Below the pieces are notes generated by a model. It saw only the letters and a list, made by a program, of their open reading frames with translations. It did no database searches and was not told the origin of the DNA. Below, in pieces: positions 6,302-10,107 of a stretch of DNA of 10,107 bases (positions are counted from its first letter, which is position 1; each line of letters opens with the position of its first letter). The stretch comes from JBJXGF01 sp046153015 (GTDB lineage Bacteria > Actinomycetota > Acidimicrobiia > Acidimicrobiales > CAIXPF01), in the NCBI GenBank assembly GCA_046153015.1, contig JBJXGF010000193.1, positions 1 to 10,107 on the forward strand. The letters are read 5' to 3'. The translations under genes were made by a program, and so were the position numbers.

Positions 6302-6308
6302 CGCGGCC

Positions 6309-7739
6309 GTGCTGTACATCGACGGACAATGGCGAGGCGCCGACTCGGGCCGCACCTTCGAGGTGACCGACCCGGCCACGGGCAGGGTGCTCGAGCAGGT
6401 GGCCGACGCCGGCCAGGCGGAGACGGCAGCGGCGGTCGCCGCGGCGCAGGCCGCGTTCGAGGGCTGGGCCGGGCTCACCGCCTACCAGCGGTCCGAGAAG
6501 CTCTATGCGGCGCATCAGCTCATGCAGGAACGCCGGGAAGACCTCGCCAAGCTGATGACCTCCGAGCAGGGCAAGCCGATCCGGGCCGCCCGCAACGAGG
6601 TGGGCTACGCGGCCGATTTCCTGCTCTGGTTCGCCGAGGAGGCCAAGCGGGTCTACGGCCAGACCATCCCCTCCAGCCGGGCCGACCAGCGTTTCCTCGT
6701 GATGCGCCAGCCCGTCGGGGTGTGCGCGGCGATCACGCCGTGGAACTACCCGGTGTCGATGCTCACCCGCAAGATCGGGCCCGCCCTCGCCGCCGGCTGC
6801 ACGGTGGTGCTCAAGCCGGCCGAACAGACGCCGCTGTGCGCCATCGAGGTGTTCAAGATCCTCGACGAGATCGGCCTGCCGCCGGGCGTGGTCAACCTGG
6901 TGACCGCCGCCGACCCGGCGCCGGTCGGGGCGGAGCTGCTCACCAACCCCGCGGTGCGCAAGCTGACCTTCACCGGCTCCACCGAGGTCGGCAAGGCGCT
7001 GATGGCGCAGGCCTCGGGCACGATGAAGCGGGTCTCGATGGAGCTCGGCGGCCACGCCCCGTTCATCGTGTACGACGACGCCGACCCTGCCCGGGCCGCG
7101 GTGGGCGCGGCCATGGTCAAGGTGCTCAACACCGGCCAGGCGTGCATCTGCCCGAACCGGCTCTACGTGCAGCGCGGCATCGCCGACCAGTTCGTGGCCA
7201 CGCTGGCCGAACGGGTGGGCAAGATGCAGGCCGGATCCGGGTTCACCGACGGCGTGCAGATCGGCCCGCTCGTGGAGCGGTCCGCTCTCGAGAAGGTCGA
7301 CCGCCAAGTGGCCGACGCCGTGGCGAAGGGGGCGACGGTGGTGACCGGCGGCCGCCGCCTCGACGAGGGCGAGCTGGCCAACGGCTGGTTCTACGCGCCG
7401 ACCGTGCTCACCGGGGTCACGCCCGACATGGCGATCTACCGGGAGGAGACCTTCGGCCCGGTGGCCCCGGTGATCGTGTTCGACGACGAGGCCGAGGTGA
7501 TCGCCATGGCCAACGACACCGACTACGGCCTGGCCAGCTACGTGTACACCAACGACCTCGGCCGGGCGTTCCGCACCATCGAGAAGCTCCGCTTCGGGAT
7601 CGTGGGCGTCAACGACATCAACCCCACGGCGGCGGCGGCGCCGTTCGGCGGGGTGAAGGAGTCCGGCCTCGGCCGCGAAGGCGGCCAGGAGGGCATCCTC
7701 GAGTACCTCGACACCAAGCTCGTCGGCTTCGCGGTCTGA
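6309..7739 (+). CDS. NAD(P)-dependent aldehyde dehydrogenase, SSADH (GabD)-like
   Basis: This 476-aa cytoplasmic enzyme should oxidise an aldehyde to its acid. Signature residues are Asn146 in PWNYP, Lys169 in VVLKPAE, the cofactor loop F221-TGSTEVGK, Glu245 in MELGGHAP, nucleophile Cys279 in GQACIC, and Glu380 in ETFGP. The end, APFGGVKESGLGREG, is typical of the succinate-semialdehyde dehydrogenase branch. Cys281 matches the second cysteine of the SSADH redox pair. Of the three residues I recall as binding succinate semialdehyde in human SSADH, only the Arg of TRK (R154) is kept; the Arg six before the nucleophile is Leu273, and the late serine is not evident. The substrate is therefore probably different. 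The GTG start at 6309 begins the family fold directly; the frame upstream has no family similarity. Its stop codon overlaps a dispersed repeat. Confidence 0.92.
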   Translation: MLYIDGQWRGADSGRTFEVTDPATGRVLEQVADAGQAETAAAVAAAQAAFEGWAGLTAYQRSEKLYAAHQLMQERREDLAKLMTSEQGKPIRAARNEVGYAADFLLWFAEEAKRVYGQTIPSSRADQRFLVMRQPVGVCAAITPWNYPVSMLTRKIGPALAAGCTVVLKPAEQTPLCAIEVFKILDEIGLPPGVVNLVTAADPAPVGAELLTNPAVRKLTFTGSTEVGKALMAQASGTMKRVSMELGGHAPFIVYDDADPARAAVGAAMVKVLNTGQACICPNRLYVQRGIADQFVATLAERVGKMQAGSGFTDGVQIGPLVERSALEKVDRQVADAVAKGATVVTGGRRLDEGELANGWFYAPTVLTGVTPDMAIYREETFGPVAPVIVFDDEAEVIAMANDTDYGLASYVYTNDLGRAFRTIEKLRFGIVGVNDINPTAAAAPFGGVKESGLGREGGQEGILEYLDTKLVGFAV

Positions 7740-7834
7740 GCGCAGCGAAGGCGGCCGTGCGAGCGCCAGCGAGCCGGACGCGGATGGGGTCTGGGGGCGC
7801 GGCCCCCAGCGACAAGCGGAGCGCAGCGAAGGCG
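7738..7834. repeat. Diverged dispersed copy of the left-edge repeat
   Basis: It shares with the array at 1-207 the words GAGCGCAGCGAAG, GAGCGCCAGCGAGCCGG, GGATGGGGTCTGGGGGCGC and ACAAGCG, in the same order and orientation. It is bounded by a perfect 16-bp direct repeat, GAGCGCAGCGAAGGCG, at 7738-7753 and 7819-7834. It fills the whole gap between two convergent genes and begins inside the aldehyde dehydrogenase TGA stop (7737-7739). Confidence 0.85.
7791..7809. terminator. Possible bidirectional hairpin terminator in the convergent gap
   Basis: CTGGGGGC at 7791-7798 and GCCCCCAG at 7802-7809 form a perfect 8-bp stem with loop GCG. Its place between two gene ends suits a bidirectional terminator. 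No T-run follows on either strand, so this is tentative. Confidence 0.4.
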
Positions 7835-7835
7835 T

Positions 7836-8144
7836 TCAGCGGCGGCCGCGTAGCTCGCGTTCGATGTCTTCCTGGGTGATCGGCCTGCGGTAGTAGGCGT
7901 TCCATACATCGAGCAGCAGCATCAGGCCCCACCCGGAGAGCACCCACCCCGGCCAGAAGTAGCCGCGGCCGGTCATCGCCCAGACCACGACGAGGAAGGC
8001 GTTGATGGCCACGTAGGCCACCGCGTCGCCCACCACCTTGCGCCGGCGCTGGATCTGCTTGATCGCCAGCGACCGCTCCGCCTCGTCGGGCGCGGGTGGT
8101 GCGGCCTGGCTTTCACTGGGGGTGGCGCCGATGAGCTGGGTCAT
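7836..8144 (-). CDS. Small 2TM-domain membrane protein
   Basis: This 102-aa protein has a polar N-tail (1-28), a basic stretch Q32-RRRK-36, and two hydrophobic helices at about 38-57 (VVGDAVAYVAINAFLVVVWA) and 63-82, separated by the short turn MTGRGYF. The pattern matches the 2TM domain, often annotated as PF13239, whose members have the same basic start and a GYFWP-type turn. It should sit in the cytoplasmic membrane with both ends inside; the function is unknown. The family is sometimes fused to, or next to, histidine kinases, but none is seen here. The ATG at 8144 is preceded by GGAG at nine bases. It is divergent from the acyl-CoA dehydrogenase, with 155 bp between them. Confidence 0.8.
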   Translation of the reverse strand: MTQLIGATPSESQAAPPAPDEAERSLAIKQIQRRRKVVGDAVAYVAINAFLVVVWAMTGRGYFWPGWVLSGWGLMLLLDVWNAYYRRPITQEDIERELRGRR

Positions 8145-8261
8145 GGGTTCGGCTCCGTGGGAGGGGCTGCCTGAAGCGGCGCCCGGGCAACACTGATCGT
8201 CGGGCGCGGGGGCCGCCGTGGCCAGGGCCGGTCGGCTCCCTCGGGGCGGGGGCGAGCGGTC

Positions 8262-8267
8262 TAACCT
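8262..8267 (+). promoter_or_regulatory. Candidate -10 element of the acyl-CoA dehydrogenase gene
   Basis: TAACCT fits TAnnnT and would give a leader of about 25 bases before the ATG at 8300. The surrounding 155-bp divergent gap (8145-8299) shows no clear -35 and no gene. Confidence 0.3.
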
Positions 8268-8287
8268 GGGCGCCGTTCGCTGATGGG

Positions 8288-8292
8288 GGAGG
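8288..8292 (+). promoter_or_regulatory. Ribosome binding site of the acyl-CoA dehydrogenase gene
   Basis: GGAGG within a longer G-rich run, seven bases before the ATG at 8300, fixes that start over the out-of-frame ATG at 8283. Confidence 0.8.
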
Positions 8293-8299
8293 TGCGGCG

Positions 8300-9553
8300 A
8301 TGGCCGGATCGAACGACGCGGTGCGCGACGAGGTGCGGGCGTGGCTGGCCGACAACTGGGACGGGGAACGTCCGCTGCGCGAGTGGCGGGAGATCCTGGC
8401 CGACTCGGGGTGGGGTGCGCCCACCTGGCCGACGCAGTTCTGGGGCAGGGGGCTCACCCCCGCCGCCGCCTCGGTCGTGACCGAGGAGTTCCACAAGGTC
8501 GGCGCGGTCGGCGCCGCCACCGGGCTGTCGATGAACCTCGTGGCGCCCACGATCCTCGCCCATGCGAACGACGACGTGAAGGCCCGGTTCCTGCGGGGCA
8601 TCATCACCGGCGAGCACAAGTGGTGCCAGCTCTTCAGCGAGCCGGGCAGCGGATCCGACCTGGCCGGGCTCACCACCCGGGCCGACCGCGACGGCGACGA
8701 GTGGGTCGTCAACGGCCAGAAGGTGTGGAACTCCGGCGCCCACAAGGCGGCGTTCGGCATCCTGCTCGCCCGCACCGACTGGGACGCGCCGAAGCACAAG
8801 GGCATCACCTACTTCCTGATCCCGATGGACCAGCCCGGCATCGAGGTCCGCCCGCTGCGCCAGATGAACCGCCACGCCTCGTTCAACGAGGTCTTCCTCA
8901 CCGACGCCCGGGTGCCCGGCGCCAACGTGGTGGGCGAGCTCGGCGAGGGCTGGCGGGCCACGCTCACCACCCTCGCCCACGAGCGGGGGGTGGCCACCGG
9001 CCGTCGGCCGCGCTTTCCGAAGGAGCTGGCCGGGCGCACGGTGCGCGAGGCGCAGGCCGAGTCGAGCGAGTACTACGCCACCTACTCGTGGTACCCCCAG
9101 CGCGCCGGGCGGCCCGACCTGATCGTGCCCCAGGCGGAGGCGACCGGCGCGGTGGCCGAGCCCGTGATCCGCCAGCGCATCGCCGCGCTGAAGACGCTGG
9201 AGAAGACCGCCGCGTGGAGCGGCGAGCGCACCAAGGCGGCCCGGGCGCAGGGTCGCCCACCCGGGCCGGAGGGCTCGCTGGCCAAGCTCAACGGCAGCGG
9301 GATCGCCCGCGCCTGCGGGCTGCTGCACACCAGCATCGCCGGCGCCCACGGCATGCTCGATGGGCCCGACACGGCGGCCGAGGGCATGGTCGCCGAGGTG
9401 CTGGTGTCGACGCCGGCGATGTCGATCGCCGGCGGCACCGACGAGATCCAGCACAACATCCTCGGCGAGCGGGTGCTCGGGCTGCCCAAGGAGCCGAGCC
9501 TCGACAGCGAGGTGCCCTTCCGCGACGTGCGGACCAACACCGGCCGCGCCTGA
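8300..9553 (+). CDS. Acyl-CoA dehydrogenase, FadE/IVD-like
   Basis: This 417-aa FAD enzyme should introduce the alpha-beta double bond in an acyl-CoA, passing electrons to ETF. Visible motifs are the flavin-binding WCQLFSEPGSGSDLAGL at 108-124, VNGQKVWNSGAHKA at 137-150, the GWRATLTTLAHERG helix at 217-230, and the C-terminal IAGGTDEIQHNILGERVLG at 376-394. The site used as base by medium-chain dehydrogenase (Glu in YEGT) is Gly378 here, as in isovaleryl-CoA dehydrogenase, so Glu228 of HERG is the likely base, as in IVD-type enzymes. Residues about 240-285 look like extra sequence relative to a typical 380-aa enzyme. The chain length or branching of the substrate cannot be told. It is a single gene, divergent from the 2TM gene and convergent with a hydrolase after 15 bp. 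Confidence 0.93.
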   Translation: MAGSNDAVRDEVRAWLADNWDGERPLREWREILADSGWGAPTWPTQFWGRGLTPAAASVVTEEFHKVGAVGAATGLSMNLVAPTILAHANDDVKARFLRGIITGEHKWCQLFSEPGSGSDLAGLTTRADRDGDEWVVNGQKVWNSGAHKAAFGILLARTDWDAPKHKGITYFLIPMDQPGIEVRPLRQMNRHASFNEVFLTDARVPGANVVGELGEGWRATLTTLAHERGVATGRRPRFPKELAGRTVREAQAESSEYYATYSWYPQRAGRPDLIVPQAEATGAVAEPVIRQRIAALKTLEKTAAWSGERTKAARAQGRPPGPEGSLAKLNGSGIARACGLLHTSIAGAHGMLDGPDTAAEGMVAEVLVSTPAMSIAGGTDEIQHNILGERVLGLPKEPSLDSEVPFRDVRTNTGRA

Positions 9554-9568
9554 GCGCGCGCGGCGCGG

Positions 9569-10107
9569 TCAGGCGGGGAGCCCCTCCAACCAGCTCAGCA
9601 CCCGGGCGGTCAGGGCCTCGGGCCAGAGGTGGCCGCCGGGGTGAAGCTCGAACGCCACCCGGGCGCCGGCCCGTTCCGCCAACCGGGCGGCGCGCTCGGC
9701 GTGGGCGAGGTCCACCTCGGCGTCGGACTCGCCGTGGGCGATCAGCACGTCGAGGGGCGTGCCCGGGGCCGGCGCGGGCGAGGGCCCGGCAGGCAGGAAG
9801 CCGCCCACGCACACCGCGGCCCGCAGCACGAAGCCGGCCGGCGGACGCAGGGCGGCGGCGAGCGCAAGCGCCCCGCCTTGGGAGAAGCCGACGGCCGCCC
9901 AGCGGCTCGGCCCGATCCCGAGCCGGTGGGCGGCGTCGGCGAACAGCTCGGCGAGCACCTCGGCGGCTCGGGCCGCACCCCCTGCCTCGTCACCGTCCGG
10001 GTCCCACCACGCCCAGCCGTCGCCGGCGCGCTGGGGGCCCCGGGGCGCCACCACGTGCACCCCGGCGGCGGCCAGCTCGCTGGCCACGCCCCCGAGCGCG
10101 TCCGGCC
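9569..10107 (-). CDS. Phospholipase/carboxylesterase-type alpha/beta-hydrolase (5' end outside window)
   Basis: The frame is open through the right edge and reads PDALGGVASELAAAGVHVVAPRGP, the usual second-strand region of Abhydrolase_2 proteins, so the true start, with its first strand and oxyanion loop, lies beyond 10107. Numbering from the codon at 10087, the nucleophile is Ser69 in GFSQGG, the acid Asp122 in AHGESD, and the base His153 in HPGGHLW, giving a full catalytic triad. Relatives are carboxylesterases, lysophospholipases and acyl-protein thioesterases of about 200-220 aa; the substrate is unknown. A GTG at 10087 could be called as a start but would cut off the conserved fold. No signal peptide can be judged. 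Confidence 0.87.
   Translation of the reverse strand, partial: PDALGGVASELAAAGVHVVAPRGPQRAGDGWAWWDPDGDEAGGAARAAEVLAELFADAAHRLGIGPSRWAAVGFSQGGALALAAALRPPAGFVLRAAVCVGGFLPAGPSPAPAPGTPLDVLIAHGESDAEVDLAHAERAARLAERAGARVAFELHPGGHLWPEALTARVLSWLEGLPA

Noticed and set aside
5985..6308. 108-residue N-terminal extension of the aldehyde dehydrogenase
   Set aside because: The extension is Arg/Gly/Pro-rich without similarity, while the family fold starts at the GTG at 6309.
5119..6366. 415-codon open frame on + spanning the regulator start and the upstream gap
   Set aside because: No recognisable domain; over half is antisense to the regulator and the rest overlaps the pseudogene and the aldehyde dehydrogenase start out of frame.
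6288..7307. 339-codon open frame on - inside the aldehyde dehydrogenase gene
   Set aside because: His/Gly/Arg/Val-rich shadow of the aldehyde dehydrogenase with no motif of its own.
7738..7834. Insertion sequence or MITE with terminal inverted repeats
   Set aside because: Its ends are direct, not inverted, repeats and no target-site duplication outside them is visible; classed as a dispersed repeat only.
8261..9454. 397-codon open frame on - inside the acyl-CoA dehydrogenase gene
   Set aside because: Shadow frame; the plus-strand gene has a strong ribosome site and all family motifs.

Overview
This is a GC-rich, gene-dense stretch of about 10 kb from what looks like a high-GC actinobacterium. 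The gene content (EthD-domain protein, HSL-type esterase, FadE-like acyl-CoA dehydrogenase, remains of a mycothiol-dependent maleylpyruvate isomerase-type gene), the GTG starts and a possible leaderless start fit Actinomycetota. Acidimicrobiia (Ilumatobacter/Iamia/Microthrix relatives) is my best guess, but it is inference, because no rRNA or marker gene is present.

Left edge (1-724): a tandem array of an 88/89-bp repeat with a strong short-loop hairpin runs in from outside the window and stops just before a gluconokinase gene (215-724, +). Middle left (693-3449): an alpha/beta-hydrolase and a tandem EthD-domain protein form a two-gene minus-strand operon. They diverge from an SDR oxidoreductase (+) across a 233-bp region rich in inverted and direct repeats. 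The SDR has FabI-like sequence around its catalytic lysine but no catalytic tyrosine. Middle (3436-5841, -): a large STAND-type LuxR regulator converges on the SDR. I read hydrolase, EthD protein, SDR and regulator as one small catabolic cluster, probably for an ester or ring compound, with the regulator sensing an unknown ligand.

Middle right (5842-7739): a short luxR upstream region with a 10-bp palindrome, then a frameshifted fragment of an MDMPI/DinB-fold gene, then an aldehyde dehydrogenase of the succinate-semialdehyde dehydrogenase type whose substrate pocket is not that of a true SSADH. Right (7738-10107): a diverged copy of the left-edge repeat lies between the convergent aldehyde dehydrogenase and a small 2TM-domain membrane protein. 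Across a short divergent promoter region is an IVD/FadE-like acyl-CoA dehydrogenase (+), followed tail to tail by a phospholipase/carboxylesterase-type hydrolase (-) cut by the window edge.

The functional theme is carbon-source uptake into central metabolism: gluconate phosphorylation, ester hydrolysis, alcohol/ketone oxidoreduction, aldehyde oxidation and acyl-CoA oxidation. No complete new defence system or mobile element is visible. The most unusual items are the dispersed hairpin repeat, the SDR with an altered active site, and the layered repeats between the hydrolase and SDR genes. I saw no tRNA, rRNA, CRISPR array or transposase.
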